A stretch of 64,000 nt of DNA from the NCBI RefSeq assembly GCF_045062745.1, contig NZ_JBJGED010000010.1, positions 62,001-126,000 on the forward strand. The letters are read 5' to 3'. Origin of the DNA: Paenibacillus_AA sp045062745 (GTDB lineage: Bacteria > Bacillota > Bacilli > Paenibacillales > NBRC-103111). This document shows, piece after piece, positions 15,648-24,561 of this stretch; the first letter of the stretch is position 1, and the number at the start of each line of letters is the position of its first letter. Position numbers and translations under genes: made by a program. The notes under the pieces are model-generated. The model was not told the DNA's origin and did no database searches. It was given only the letters and a program-made list of their open reading frames with translations.

Positions 15648-16856
15648 ATGTCTGCAGCAAGTTCCAGTTCTTCCGCCGTATTCGAAGGCTTGTTGGACGC
15701 GGGCCGGCAATTGGAGTCAGAATTGGTCGCCTTTCGCCGCGATCTGCACCGTAATCCGGAGCTTAGCCTTCAGGAATCCGAGACCGCAGCCAAGGTGGCG
15801 GCGGAGCTCCGGGCGCTCGGCTACGAGGTGCGCACCGGCATGGGCGCGCATGGGATGATCGCCGACCTGATCGGCCCTGTCGCCGGACCTACCGTCGCGC
15901 TGAGGGCCGATATGGATGCGCTGCCGATCCAAGAGGAGACGGGCTTGCCGTTCGCCTCGGAGAAGGCCGGCGTGATGCACGCCTGCGGGCATGACGCGCA
16001 CACGACGATGCTGCTCGGTGCGGCGCGTCTGCTCGCGGAGCAGAAGGACAAGCTCCGCGGCCGCGTGCGTTTCATCTTTCAGTCTGCCGAGGAGATCAAT
16101 GCCGGCGCACGGCTGATGGTGGAGGCCGGCGTGCTGGACGGCGTGGACGAGATCTACGGCCTGCATAACCTCCCTACGCTCGCCGCCGGCAAGGTCGCCA
16201 CCCGCTTCGGCTCGCTGATGGGCTCGGTCGATCGGATCGACATCGCGCTGGAAGGCAAGGGCGGTCACGGCGCCATCCCGGACCAGACGATCGACCCGGT
16301 CGTCGCGGGCTCCGCGATCGTCATGGGCCTGCAGACGGCGGTGAGCCGGGAGATCTCCCCGTTCTCGCCGGTCGTCGTCACGATCGGCAAGCTGCACGCC
16401 GGGGATGCGTACAACGTCATCCCGCATCGGGCGGAGCTGACGGGCACGATCCGGACGTTCCACCCGGATGTCCAACGCACGATGCAAGAGCGAATCGAGC
16501 GGCTGGCCGGTTCCATCGCTGAGGCGTACCGTTGCAAGGCGAAGGTCACGTATACCGAGATGTCTCCGGTGCTGGTCAGCACCGATGCGTGCGTCGCGCA
16601 TGTGGAGCAGGTGACGGATGCCCTGATCGGCCGGGACAACCGGGTGGAGGCGGCTCCGACGCTCGCCGGCGAAGACTTCGCAATCTACCTGCAGCAAGTG
16701 CCGGGCTGCTTCTTCTGGCTCGGCTCGGGTCCGCAGGAGGGCGCGGAGCAAGCGTTCGGGCTGCACCATCCGAAGTTCACGCTGCATGAGGAATGCTTGC
16801 CGCTCGGCGCCTCCCTGCTCGCTGCCGTGGCGCTGAAGCGGTTGAGCGCCGGTTAA
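15648..16856 (+). CDS. M20 family amidohydrolase (N-acyl-amino-acid hydrolase type)
   Basis: This 402-residue protein has the M20D signatures: LRADMDALPIQEETGLPFAS, MHACGHDAHTTMLLGAA (metal Cys/His and Asp), FQSAEEINAGA (Glu pair) and GLHHPKF near the C-terminus. Enzymes of this type hydrolyse N-acyl amino acids, indole-acetyl-amino acids or hippurate-like amides in the cytosol using two divalent metals. A dimerisation insert lies between about residues 190 and 305. The ATG at 15648 follows GGTGAG; a GTG three codons upstream is possible. It follows sdaAA by 38 bases, consistent with an amino-acid catabolism operon. Exact substrate unknown. Confidence 0.88.
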   Translation: MSAASSSSSAVFEGLLDAGRQLESELVAFRRDLHRNPELSLQESETAAKVAAELRALGYEVRTGMGAHGMIADLIGPVAGPTVALRADMDALPIQEETGLPFASEKAGVMHACGHDAHTTMLLGAARLLAEQKDKLRGRVRFIFQSAEEINAGARLMVEAGVLDGVDEIYGLHNLPTLAAGKVATRFGSLMGSVDRIDIALEGKGGHGAIPDQTIDPVVAGSAIVMGLQTAVSREISPFSPVVVTIGKLHAGDAYNVIPHRAELTGTIRTFHPDVQRTMQERIERLAGSIAEAYRCKAKVTYTEMSPVLVSTDACVAHVEQVTDALIGRDNRVEAAPTLAGEDFAIYLQQVPGCFFWLGSGPQEGAEQAFGLHHPKFTLHEECLPLGASLLAAVALKRLSAG

Positions 16857-16941
16857 GCGAGGGACGCTCAGCGAGCTTGCGCCGAGCAAGCCTGCGTACG
16901 GGCGGCGAGATGGCGATCACACTCACTCTTGGAGGCGGACC

Positions 16942-18291
16942 ATGCCGGATTCGAACAACTCAGAAACGAAAGGGATCGCGATAGGCATTATCGGTCCCGA
17001 AGAGCTTGTGGAAAAAATGAATCATTGTCTCAAGGGATTCCCTTCGTTCGATCCGGTCTCCAGGGTGTACCGGCAGGAGGAGGAAGCGCCCGAGCTGGCT
17101 CGCGAGCTGATGGATCAGGAGCAAGTCGAGGTGCTGCTCTTCTCCGGCCCGGTGCCGTACCGGCTGGCCGTGGAGAAGGTCAATTTCCGCATCCCGGCTC
17201 ACTACGTGCCGCTCACCGGCTCAGGGCTCTATCGGGCGTTGTTCCGCATGGAGAAGCGGCATGGTCTACAGAACATGTCGGTCGACACGATCTCCCGGCA
17301 AGTCGTAGAGCGCGCTTATCGGGAACTGGGAGAGACCCCGGGCATGCTGGAATATTCGAACGGGGCGGAATTCGTGAGCTGGCAAAGTCTGCTCGCCTTC
17401 CACGAGGAGCTGTTTCGCAGCGGCAAGACCCAAGCGGTGCTGACCGGTGTAGGCTCAATCGCCGCCGCCTTGACGGAGCTGGGTATCCCGAACGAGTGGA
17501 TGCAGCCGACCGAGCAGGACATCATCGTCTCGCTGGAGCGCTCGCTTCTGTCGACCGAGACACGCCGCAGCAAGGAATCGCAGATCGTCGTCGGCTTCAT
17601 CCATGTGGACGATTTCGAGCGCGTCGCGAACAAGCGCTCTTCCGAGCACGAGGTGCAGCGGCTGAAGCTGGACATTCATCGGATGCTGCTCGGTTATGTG
17701 GAGTCGCTGGACGGGCATCTCACCCACCTGGGCGGGAACGAGTATTTGTTCATTACGACGCGCGGCATCTTCGAGCGTGAGACGTACGGCTACAAGTCGA
17801 TCCCGCTCGCCCGTATCGTCGAGAAGTATTACGGCCTGAGCCTCAGCATCGGCATCGGCTTCGGCCGGTCGGCCAACGAGGCGGGGACGCATGCGCGGCT
17901 CGCGCTGCGCAATTCGAAGGAGACGGGCGGCGACATCTGCTTCATCGTCCGCGAGGACAAGAGTGTGATCGGGCCGCTGGAGATGACCCATCCGCACGAG
18001 TACGACCTGTCGCTCATCGACGCGACGCTGCTGAAGCGGGCCGAGGAGGCGGGGCTTACGTCCGGCTACATGAGCAAGCTCGTCGCCCATGTTACGCGCT
18101 TCGGCAAGATCGACTATACGGCGCAGGACTTGGCGTCCGTACTGGGCGTGACGGTGCGGAGCACGCACCGGTTCCTGCTCGCCTGGCTCGACAGCGGGCT
18201 GATCGAGATTATCGGGGAAGAGAAGGGCAAGTCCAAGGGCAGGCCGAAGCAAATTTACCGCCTGTCATTCCTGAACGAACTGGTACGATAA
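16942..18291 (+). CDS. Putative transcriptional regulator with PrpR_N-like and cyclase-like domains
   Basis: This 449-residue protein is not one I can name. Residues 10-150 resemble a PrpR-type periplasmic-binding-fold sensor (LVEKMNHCLKGFPSFD, then EVLLFSGPVPYRLAVEK). Residues 210-345 resemble a GGDEF or GTP-cyclohydrolase-III-like fold: VGFIHVDDFERVANKR, LGGNEYLFITTRG and LSIGIGFGRSANEAG, followed by ARLALRNSKE. The C-terminus 385-445 is a winged helix (DLASVLGVTVRSTHRFLLAW, then KGRPKQIYRLS). This suggests a cytosolic one-component regulator binding a small ligand or nucleotide. The oxidoreductase gene 32 bases downstream, preceded by a palindrome, is a likely target. Confidence 0.6.
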   Translation: MPDSNNSETKGIAIGIIGPEELVEKMNHCLKGFPSFDPVSRVYRQEEEAPELARELMDQEQVEVLLFSGPVPYRLAVEKVNFRIPAHYVPLTGSGLYRALFRMEKRHGLQNMSVDTISRQVVERAYRELGETPGMLEYSNGAEFVSWQSLLAFHEELFRSGKTQAVLTGVGSIAAALTELGIPNEWMQPTEQDIIVSLERSLLSTETRRSKESQIVVGFIHVDDFERVANKRSSEHEVQRLKLDIHRMLLGYVESLDGHLTHLGGNEYLFITTRGIFERETYGYKSIPLARIVEKYYGLSLSIGIGFGRSANEAGTHARLALRNSKETGGDICFIVREDKSVIGPLEMTHPHEYDLSLIDATLLKRAEEAGLTSGYMSKLVAHVTRFGKIDYTAQDLASVLGVTVRSTHRFLLAWLDSGLIEIIGEEKGKSKGRPKQIYRLSFLNELVR

Positions 18292-18293
18292 AA

Positions 18294-18305
18294 CGTTTCG
18301 AAACG
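18294..18305. promoter_or_regulatory. Perfect palindrome CGTTTCGAAACG
   Basis: A 12-base perfect palindrome directly after the stop of the regulator gene and about 18 bases before the start of the oxidoreductase gene. It could be an operator for the regulator encoded just upstream, or a site acting on the transcript. Confidence 0.45.
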
Positions 18306-18322
18306 CGGAGGAGGAGTTTAAA

Positions 18323-19228
18323 ATGTCGAACACGATCAAAATCGGGATTATCGGGCTGGATACTTCCCATGTCACGGCGTTTACCCAGCTGCTGAACGAT
18401 GCCAGTCATCAGTACCATGTGCCTGGAGGGAAAGTGGTCGTCGCTTATCCCGGAGGCTCGCCGGACTTCGAACTGAGCATCTCGCGGGTGGAAGGATTCA
18501 CGAACACGCTGCGCGACACTTACGGCGCGCAAATCGTCGATTCTGTGGAAGCGGTTGCGGAATTGTCCGACGCTATTTTGCTGGAATCCGTAGACGGTCG
18601 CGTGCATCTGGAGCAGTTCGCCAAGATCGCTCCGTTCGGCAAGCCGGTGTACATCGACAAGCCGCTCGCGATTACGTCCGAAGACGCGCGTCAGATCGCG
18701 GCACTCGCCGCTAAGCACAACGTCCCGGTCATGAGCACGTCGGCGCTCCGCTATGCGGAAGGGCTGCTGGAGGTGCTCGCGGATACGGAGAATGGCGGCA
18801 TCCTCGGCGTGGATACGTTCGGGCCGATGGCGATCCAGCCTACGCAGCGCGGCTTTTTCTGGTACGGTATCCATTCCGTGGAGATGCTGTATGCGGCCTT
18901 CGGCAAAGGCTGCGAGAGCGTCACGGTGACCACGAACGACGACCACGATATTATCGTCGGCCGCTGGGCGGACGGACGGCTCGGGACGGTTCGCGGCAAC
19001 CGCAGAGGCAACAACAAGTTCGGAGCGATGGTGCACCGCGAGAAGGCCACGCAATACGTCGACGTATACTCCAATCCGAAGCCGTACTACGCGAGCTTGC
19101 TCGAGCGCATCATGGTGCTGTTCGGCGAGCGGAAGGCGGCGATCGACTTCTCCGAGACGCTGGAGCTCGTGCGCTTCATCGAAGCGGCGAACGAGAGCCG
19201 GGAGACCGGCGCTACCGTGAAGCTGTAG
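18323..19228 (+). CDS. Gfo/Idh/MocA family oxidoreductase
   Basis: This 301-residue protein begins with a Rossmann motif, IGIIGLDTSHVTAF, in which LDTSH replaces the usual GxxG pattern. That is a hallmark of a Paenibacillus-type subfamily. It has YIDKPLAIT as the EKP-like motif and a short C-terminal domain with YGIHSVEMLYAAFG carrying a likely catalytic His. The ATG at 18323 follows GGAGGAG. A perfect palindrome lies just upstream. The enzyme likely oxidises or reduces a sugar or sugar acid with NAD(P)H; no substrate can be assigned. A GNAT gene follows 18 bases later and may be co-transcribed. Confidence 0.83.
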   Translation: MSNTIKIGIIGLDTSHVTAFTQLLNDASHQYHVPGGKVVVAYPGGSPDFELSISRVEGFTNTLRDTYGAQIVDSVEAVAELSDAILLESVDGRVHLEQFAKIAPFGKPVYIDKPLAITSEDARQIAALAAKHNVPVMSTSALRYAEGLLEVLADTENGGILGVDTFGPMAIQPTQRGFFWYGIHSVEMLYAAFGKGCESVTVTTNDDHDIIVGRWADGRLGTVRGNRRGNNKFGAMVHREKATQYVDVYSNPKPYYASLLERIMVLFGERKAAIDFSETLELVRFIEAANESRETGATVKL

Positions 19229-19246
19229 GGAGCGTAGGGGACCCTG

Positions 19247-19789
19247 ATGAAACACATCTCGCTAGCCATGCAGCGCGAGCATTTGCACGATATTCCTGAA
19301 GCGGCTTTGCCGGAAGGCTACCGGATAAGTCTGTACCAGCCTGGCGACGAGCACTTCTGGGCCGATATCGAGACGCGGGCGGGCGAGTTCCGTGAACGGG
19401 AAGCCGCCCTGGAGCATTTCCAGCGCGAGTATGGCCCGCACATAGACGAAGTGAAGCAGCGCTGTCTGTTCCTGTTCGACCCCGAGGGCAACGCCATAGG
19501 GACTGCTACGGCGTGGCGCGGCGATACGTTCGGCGAGCCCCAGGGCCGTATTCACTGGGTCGGCATCGTACCCGAGGCGCAGGGCAGGAAGCTCGCGAAG
19601 CCGCTTCTCTCGGCCGCCTTGCGCGTGCTGGCGGAGCTGGGGCACACGAGCGCCTACCTGACGACCCAGACGACGAGCTGGCGGGCAGTGAATCTGTATT
19701 TGAACTACGGCTTCGTGCCGCATCGGAACAGTCCTTCCTGTGACGAAGGCTGGACGCTCATCGAGCAGCAGCTAGGCCGAAACGACTAA
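19247..19789 (+). CDS. GNAT family N-acetyltransferase
   Basis: This 180-residue protein has the GNAT acetyl-CoA fold. WVGIVPEAQGRKLAKPLLSA corresponds to motif A (the Q/RxxGxG/A pyrophosphate loop, here QGRKLA), and AVNLYLNYGFVP to motif B. An N-terminal extension of about 40 residues precedes the fold. The substrate may be a small amine or a protein N-terminus. It follows the oxidoreductase by 18 bases and is closed by a strong terminator at 19809-19848. Family certain, function unknown. Confidence 0.85.
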   Translation: MKHISLAMQREHLHDIPEAALPEGYRISLYQPGDEHFWADIETRAGEFREREAALEHFQREYGPHIDEVKQRCLFLFDPEGNAIGTATAWRGDTFGEPQGRIHWVGIVPEAQGRKLAKPLLSAALRVLAELGHTSAYLTTQTTSWRAVNLYLNYGFVPHRNSPSCDEGWTLIEQQLGRND

Positions 19790-19808
19790 AACTCGGTCAA
19801 CGCACCAA

Positions 19809-19848
19809 GGACCTCTGAGGGGATCGCCCTTCAGAGGTCTTTCTTTTT
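19809..19848 (+). terminator. Terminator between convergent genes
   Basis: GACCTCTGA (19810-19818) pairs with TCAGAGGTC (19831-19839), followed by TTTCTTTTTG. It ends the GNAT transcript and lies next to the minus-strand CAP gene end. Confidence 0.85.
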
Positions 19849-19859
19849 GTTCGTGCGGC

Positions 19860-20786
19860 TTACCCCGTAAATTCCTGGACCCATTCCCCGTTGTAAAAGG
19901 CAATGCCGATCTTCGTGTAGCTGGTATTGAGAATGTTGGCCCGGTGCCCGGGGCTGTTCATCCAATCATTCATGACTTGCTGAGGGCTTGTCTGCCCTTT
20001 GGCGATATTCTCCCCAGCGGAACGGAACGATATTCCGAACTTCTTCATCATATCAAACGGCGACCCGTACGTCGGGGAATTGTGGTCGAAATAATTGTTG
20101 TTGTACATGTCTTCGGCCTTCGCCTTGGCTACACGGCTGAGGGCGGCGTCCATGGCGAGTGCGCCCATGCCGGCCTTCGCACGCTCGGAGTTGACCAATT
20201 GCAGCACCTGCTGCTCAAAGTCACCCGTCGAGGTTCGATCGGACGCAGGCGGACTGGCCGTAGGAGCCGGCGTCGCAACCGGTGTAGTCGGCGTAGTCGG
20301 TCTCGCTGGTGTAGTGGGCGCCGTCCCGCCTGGATAATTCCCGCCGATCGGGGTGGTGAATCCTGGATACGGAACGCCCGGGATCGCCGGGTAGCCCGGT
20401 ACCCCCGGAGCGGTCGGCACGTTCGTGCCCGGAGCCGGAGCTATTGGCGTCGTGCCAGGTGTCCCTGGAGCCGTCGGCATGTTCGGCGATGCCCCACCTC
20501 CGGGGATCAAGCCCTGCAATGGATTCCCTGTGCCCGGCATCCAAGGCATGGCGCCCGTCGTGTCCAGCTTCTTGATGGTTCCGGTATCCGAAAGAGCGAT
20601 CGAGGATGCCCGAGGCTTGTCATCGATATGCGGAGCCGGAGTCGACAGGATGTGCGGGCCCGGACTCGACATGACGTGCGGACTTGGGCTCGGACCGGGG
20701 ACCGCCCGTTTTGCGGGCTTGTTGTAATTGAGCATCACCATCGTACCGATAACGAAGGCGGCTGCGATTGCGAAAAATCTTTTCAT
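19860..20786 (-). CDS. Secreted CAP/SCP-domain protein (YkwD-like)
   Basis: A 308-residue protein. MKRFFAIAAAFVIGTMVML forms an N-terminal signal or anchor helix. Residues 25-185 are a low-complexity Pro/Thr/Gly linker (repeated APG, PGT and TTP). The C-terminal 120 residues are a CAP domain: VNSERAKAGMGAL, YFDHNSPTYGSPF and MNSPGHRANILN, with the conserved His/Glu cavity residues. Proteins of this kind in spore-formers (YkwD, SafA-associated) are exported and often spore or wall linked. The ATG at 20786 follows AGAGGGGGAG; upstream in-frame residues lack a ribosome site. The convergent neighbour ends at a shared terminator. Confidence 0.87.
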   Translation of the reverse strand: MKRFFAIAAAFVIGTMVMLNYNKPAKRAVPGPSPSPHVMSSPGPHILSTPAPHIDDKPRASSIALSDTGTIKKLDTTGAMPWMPGTGNPLQGLIPGGGASPNMPTAPGTPGTTPIAPAPGTNVPTAPGVPGYPAIPGVPYPGFTTPIGGNYPGGTAPTTPARPTTPTTPVATPAPTASPPASDRTSTGDFEQQVLQLVNSERAKAGMGALAMDAALSRVAKAKAEDMYNNNYFDHNSPTYGSPFDMMKKFGISFRSAGENIAKGQTSPQQVMNDWMNSPGHRANILNTSYTKIGIAFYNGEWVQEFTG

Positions 20787-20985
20787 GTTCTCCCCCTCTG
20801 GGTTCATGTGGAATGGGAATCGAAAGCATAAGGTGCACAAGAAGTAGCTTTCCCATCCAGCTCTGCCCCCATGAGTGGTCGCAAATGACAAGTTTGAACT
20901 TGACTGACAGCCGTTGTCATGGGACCTCTGCTATGCTGATTGTATCCCCGCGTAGGGAACCAAACTGTATCGGAGGAATGAACCT

Positions 20986-21489
20986 ATGTCCCATTACGCG
21001 ATCCAAATGTACGATTTCAATTGCTGGGCCACTCAGACGTTGATCAACCGCTTGAAGGAGCTTTCGGACTCCGTGTACCGGCAGCCGCTTACCAGCGTAT
21101 TCCCATCCGTATCCCATGCGCTTGCCCACATTTATATGGTGGAATGGACCTGGTTCCGGATTATTGAGGGACAAACGATGCAAGAAGCGATGGCTGCGGC
21201 AAGAGCTATGCAGGCGGAATTGGAGTCTATGTCATTGGAAGAGCTGGAGGAGAAGTTCCACCGCCTGTTCCAAGTCTTCAAAGCGCGGCTTGAGGAGCTG
21301 CCTGATCTGGAGGCGACTGTCACCCTGGATAATCCGTATACCAGAATACGTGAAACGAAGCTCGCGGAGATGGTGCTGCAGGTGGTCAATCATTCGACGT
21401 ATCATCGCGGGAATATTACCGCCATGCTGCGCCAGATGGAGCTGCCTTCCGTCATGACGGAATATGCGCTCTATTGGTACTCGGCTTAA
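20986..21489 (+). CDS. DinB family protein
   Basis: This 167-residue protein has the DinB/YfiT four-helix fold. It starts MSHYAIQMYDFNCWATQTL, the first metal His lies in ALAHIYMVEWTW, and the other two in VNHSTYHRGNITAMLRQM. DinB-type proteins bind a divalent metal and include bacillithiol- and other thiol-dependent S-transferases; the namesake is DNA-damage induced, but no LexA-type box is obvious upstream here. GGAGG lies seven bases before the ATG. It is followed 79 bases later by a radical SAM gene in the same direction. Role unknown, and a thiol-transferase function is only a possibility. Confidence 0.86.
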   Translation: MSHYAIQMYDFNCWATQTLINRLKELSDSVYRQPLTSVFPSVSHALAHIYMVEWTWFRIIEGQTMQEAMAAARAMQAELESMSLEELEEKFHRLFQVFKARLEELPDLEATVTLDNPYTRIRETKLAEMVLQVVNHSTYHRGNITAMLRQMELPSVMTEYALYWYSA

Positions 21490-21568
21490 TGGCCGTCCCG
21501 GCGCCAGTCTGGTATAATACGAGGAGGTAAGCTCCCCAGGGAGCCTGGCAGGAAGGATTGAACCGCAC

Positions 21569-22444
21569 TTGAGAACGTTCAAAAAAGTCTACATCGAAAT
21601 TACAAGCGTATGCAACTTGGCTTGCACCTTCTGTCCGCCTACGGAGCGGAAGGCCACCTTCATCAAGCCGGACGATTTCGCGCATGTCCTGGATGAGATC
21701 AAGCCGCATACGAACCATATTTATTTGCATGTGAAAGGGGAGCCGCTGCTTCATCCGCGGATTGACGAGCTGCTCGACATCAGCCACGACAAAGGGTTCA
21801 AAGTCAACATCACGACGAACGGAACCCTTATCCACAAAGCCGGGCCCAAAATTCTCGGCAAGCCCGCTTTGCGGCAAATGAATTTCTCGCTGCACAGCTT
21901 CGACGGCCATATCGGTTCGGAAAATCGGGAAGGGTACCTGGCGAATATTTTCGCTTTCGTTCGGGAGGCTTCGGTGTATAACGTGCTTTTCTCCTTCCGG
22001 TTGTGGAACTTGGCTCCGAATAATGCCACGAACGCCGAAAAACAGCGCAATCGGGAGACGCTCGCGCTGCTGGAGAAGGAATTCGGTCTCGATTATCGGA
22101 TCGAGGAGAAGGTGCTGCCGGGTCATGGGGTTAAAATCGCGGAACATGTGTACTTGAACCAAGACATCGAGTTCCAATGGCCCAGCCTGCAGGCGCCGGA
22201 GGACGACGGCAAGGGCTTCTGTCACGCTCTGCGCAGCCATGCGGCCGTTCTCTCGGACGGAACCGTCGTTCCCTGCTGCCTCGATGGGGAAGGTGTCATC
22301 AAGCTCGGCAACGTGCACGAGACCCCGTTCTCGGTCATCGTAGAGGGCGAACGTGCGACCCGGCTCGTCGAAGGCTTCTCGCGGCGCGAGGCGGTGGAGG
22401 AGATGTGCCGGCGGTGCGGGTACCGCCAGCGGTTCGGGGCTTGA
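21569..22444 (+). CDS. Radical SAM/SPASM domain protein
   Basis: This 291-residue protein binds a [4Fe-4S]-SAM cluster through CNLACTFC near residue 14 (CxxxCxxC). It has GEPLLHP after beta-strand 2 and a C-terminal SPASM-type Cys cluster (VVPCCLDGEG, then CRRCGYRQRF). Such enzymes modify peptides, nucleotides or cofactors by radical chemistry in the cytosol. The start is TTG at 21569. GAGCCTGGCAGGAAGG precedes it, so the ribosome site is several bases away. No precursor peptide gene was seen nearby. It is followed by a hairpin element and a terminator shared with acsA. Substrate unknown. Confidence 0.83.
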   Translation: MRTFKKVYIEITSVCNLACTFCPPTERKATFIKPDDFAHVLDEIKPHTNHIYLHVKGEPLLHPRIDELLDISHDKGFKVNITTNGTLIHKAGPKILGKPALRQMNFSLHSFDGHIGSENREGYLANIFAFVREASVYNVLFSFRLWNLAPNNATNAEKQRNRETLALLEKEFGLDYRIEEKVLPGHGVKIAEHVYLNQDIEFQWPSLQAPEDDGKGFCHALRSHAAVLSDGTVVPCCLDGEGVIKLGNVHETPFSVIVEGERATRLVEGFSRREAVEEMCRRCGYRQRFGA

Positions 22445-22505
22445 GCGTTACCTCGCTTCCCGCCAAAAGACCCGGAGTTGCTTGTAGTTTCACTCTTATA
22501 GCCAC

Positions 22506-22586
22506 TATCCCTTCTGCTCAGGATCGTCTGAGCGCCTGCCGAGTGGCAATCGTTTAGGCAGTAACGTCGTTCTGAGCGAAAGGGAT
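22506..22586. repeat. Large imperfect hairpin element (81 bases)
   Basis: TATCCCTTCTGCTCAG (from 22506) and CTGAGCGAAAGGGATA (ending 22586) pair over 16 positions with two mismatches. The inner part can form a second stem with CCTGCC and GGCAG. It lies between the radical SAM gene and the terminator at 22628. It could be a folded noncoding RNA element, an mRNA 3' structure or a mini inverted-repeat element. Confidence 0.5.
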
Positions 22587-22627
22587 AATGGAATAAAGGA
22601 GCGAATCCTGAATCACTTAGGACCTTC

Positions 22628-22674
22628 ATAAAAAAAAGGCGTAAATCCATTTAATGGGAATACGCCTTTTTTTT
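22628..22674. terminator. Bidirectional terminator between radical SAM gene and acsA
   Basis: AAAAAAAGGCGTA pairs with TACGCCTTTTTTTT across a 20-base loop. It has A and T runs on both sides and lies 15 bases past the stop of acsA on the minus strand. Confidence 0.88.
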
Positions 22675-22688
22675 GTGCGAATATGGAA

Positions 22689-24416
22689 TTAATCTTCAAT
22701 CGTCGACAGGTCGCCGGTCGGCAGGCCGAGCTCCCAGGCCTTCAGCACGCGGCGCATGATCTTGCCGCTGCGCGTCTTCGGCAGCTTATCCTTGAACTCG
22801 ATCTCGCGCGGCGAGGCATGGGCGGACAGCCCTTCCTTGACGAACTTCGCGATGTCGGCCTTCAACTCGTCGGACGGCTGGAACCCTTCGCGCAGCGAGA
22901 TGAACGCCTTGATCACTTCTCCGCGCAGCGGGTCCGGCTTGCCGATGACGCCGGCTTCGGCGACGGCCGGATGCTCGACGAGCTTGCTCTCGACCTCGAA
23001 CGGCCCTACGCGCTCGCCGGACGTGTTGATTACGTCGTCGACGCGGCCCTGGAACCAGAAGTAGCCGTCCTCGTCCATGTAGGCCGAGTCGCCGGACACG
23101 TACCAGCCGGTCAAGCGGAAGTACTCCGCGTACTTCGAAGGGTTGTTCCAGATCTTGCGCATCATCGACGGCCATGGCGTCTTGATCGCCAGGTTGCCCA
23201 TCCGGTACGGCGGCAGCACGTTGCCTTCGTCGTCGACGATGGCGGCTTCCACGCCCGGGATCGGACGGCCCATGGAGCCCGGCTTGATCGCCATCGCCGG
23301 GTAGTTGCAGATGAGCTGGCCGCCGGTCTCGGTCATCCACCATGTATCGTGGATACGTTGGTTGTACACCTTCATCCCCCAGCGGACGACTTCCGGATTG
23401 AGCGGCTCGCCGACGCTGAGCACGTGGCGCACCTTGGACAAGTCATACTGCTTCACGACGTCGTCGCCCGCGCCCATCAGCATGCGGAATGCGGTCGGCG
23501 CGCTGTACCAGACCGTGACGCCATAACGCTGCAGCGTGTTGTACCAGTCCTGCGGGCTGAAGCGTCCGCCGCGGATGACGTTCGTCGCACCGTTCAGCCA
23601 TGGGGCGAAGATTCCGTACGACGTCCCCGTGACCCAGCCCGGGTCGGCCGTACACCAGTACACGTCGTCCTCCTGCAGGTCCAGGACGATACGGCCGGTG
23701 TAATAGTGCTGGATCATGGCGTTCTGGGCGTGGAACACGCCCTTCGGCTTGCCGGTGGAACCGGAGGTGTAATGCAGGATGAGGCCGTCCTCGCGGTCCA
23801 GCCACTCGATGTCGAGCTGGTCGGAAGCGCCGGCCATCTCTTTATGGTAGTCCACTTGGCCCGCGACGGACGTGTCGATATCCGAGCCGACGAGGATCAC
23901 ATGCTTCAAGTGCGGGAGCTGGCTCACCGGGACGCGCGACAATTGCGAAGGCGTCGTGATGATCGCGACCGCTTCGCTGTCCTCCAGACGGTCGCGGACG
24001 GCGGTTTCCATGAACGCTTCGAACAAGGGGCCTACGATCGCGCCTACCTTGAGCGAGCCGAGCAGAGCGAAGTACAGCTCCGGCGTACGCGGCATGAAGA
24101 TGAATATCCGGTCGCCCTTGCCTACGCCGATCTTGCGCAGCACGTTGCCGAACTTGTTCGAATTCGCTTTCATATCGGCGAACGTATACTTCTCGTCGCG
24201 GGACGCGTCGCTGTAGTAGAGCGCCACCTTGTTCGCCCGGCTCGATTCGGCGTGACGGTCGATCGCCTCATAAGCCATGTTCACCTTGCCCGTCGTGTAC
24301 CAGCTGAACTGCTTTTCCACTTCGGTCCAATCAAAGGAAGCGCGCGCGTCCTCGTAGTTTTTTAAATTCGGATTGGCAGCGCTTGCCGGGATGATATCGT
24401 TTTGTTGTTCCAACAT
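22689..24416 (-). CDS. acsA: Acetyl-CoA synthetase (acetate-CoA ligase)
   Basis: This 575-residue ATP-dependent ligase makes acetyl-CoA from acetate through acetyl-AMP. It has the AMP-binding signature YTSGSTGKPKGVFHAQNAMI, DTWWMTETGG, TGWYVSGDSAYMDEDGY and the C-terminal catalytic Lys in LPKTRSGKIMRR. In B. subtilis that Lys is acetylated by AcuA, and no acu genes are nearby here. Length matches B. subtilis AcsA (572). Its ATG is supported by an upstream GGAGGG. A cre-like site lies about 90 bases upstream. A shared terminator lies 15 bases past the stop. Confidence 0.93.
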   Translation of the reverse strand: MLEQQNDIIPASAANPNLKNYEDARASFDWTEVEKQFSWYTTGKVNMAYEAIDRHAESSRANKVALYYSDASRDEKYTFADMKANSNKFGNVLRKIGVGKGDRIFIFMPRTPELYFALLGSLKVGAIVGPLFEAFMETAVRDRLEDSEAVAIITTPSQLSRVPVSQLPHLKHVILVGSDIDTSVAGQVDYHKEMAGASDQLDIEWLDREDGLILHYTSGSTGKPKGVFHAQNAMIQHYYTGRIVLDLQEDDVYWCTADPGWVTGTSYGIFAPWLNGATNVIRGGRFSPQDWYNTLQRYGVTVWYSAPTAFRMLMGAGDDVVKQYDLSKVRHVLSVGEPLNPEVVRWGMKVYNQRIHDTWWMTETGGQLICNYPAMAIKPGSMGRPIPGVEAAIVDDEGNVLPPYRMGNLAIKTPWPSMMRKIWNNPSKYAEYFRLTGWYVSGDSAYMDEDGYFWFQGRVDDVINTSGERVGPFEVESKLVEHPAVAEAGVIGKPDPLRGEVIKAFISLREGFQPSDELKADIAKFVKEGLSAHASPREIEFKDKLPKTRSGKIMRRVLKAWELGLPTGDLSTIED

Positions 24417-24507
24417 GAATAAAGCCCTCCCTACATTAGTCTATACTCCGGTTTGTCTCCACTTGTCTTTATCCTGTTATTAAGCAACCCCATTATTGTA
24501 ACATAGG

Positions 24508-24522
24508 ATGATAGCGTTTTGA
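24508..24522. promoter_or_regulatory. Possible cre site upstream of acsA
   Basis: ATGATAGCGTTTTGA fits the CcpA consensus WTGNAANCGNWNNCW at all but two positions. acsA of Bacillus is catabolite-controlled, so placement 92 bases before its start is plausible. Confidence 0.3.
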
Positions 24523-24561
24523 ATTTCTATAACATGTCCATTATTCTATTTGAGCGATACG

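Noticed and set aside
22683..24365. + strand 560-residue open frame
   Set aside because: Antisense to acsA, with no recognisable motifs.
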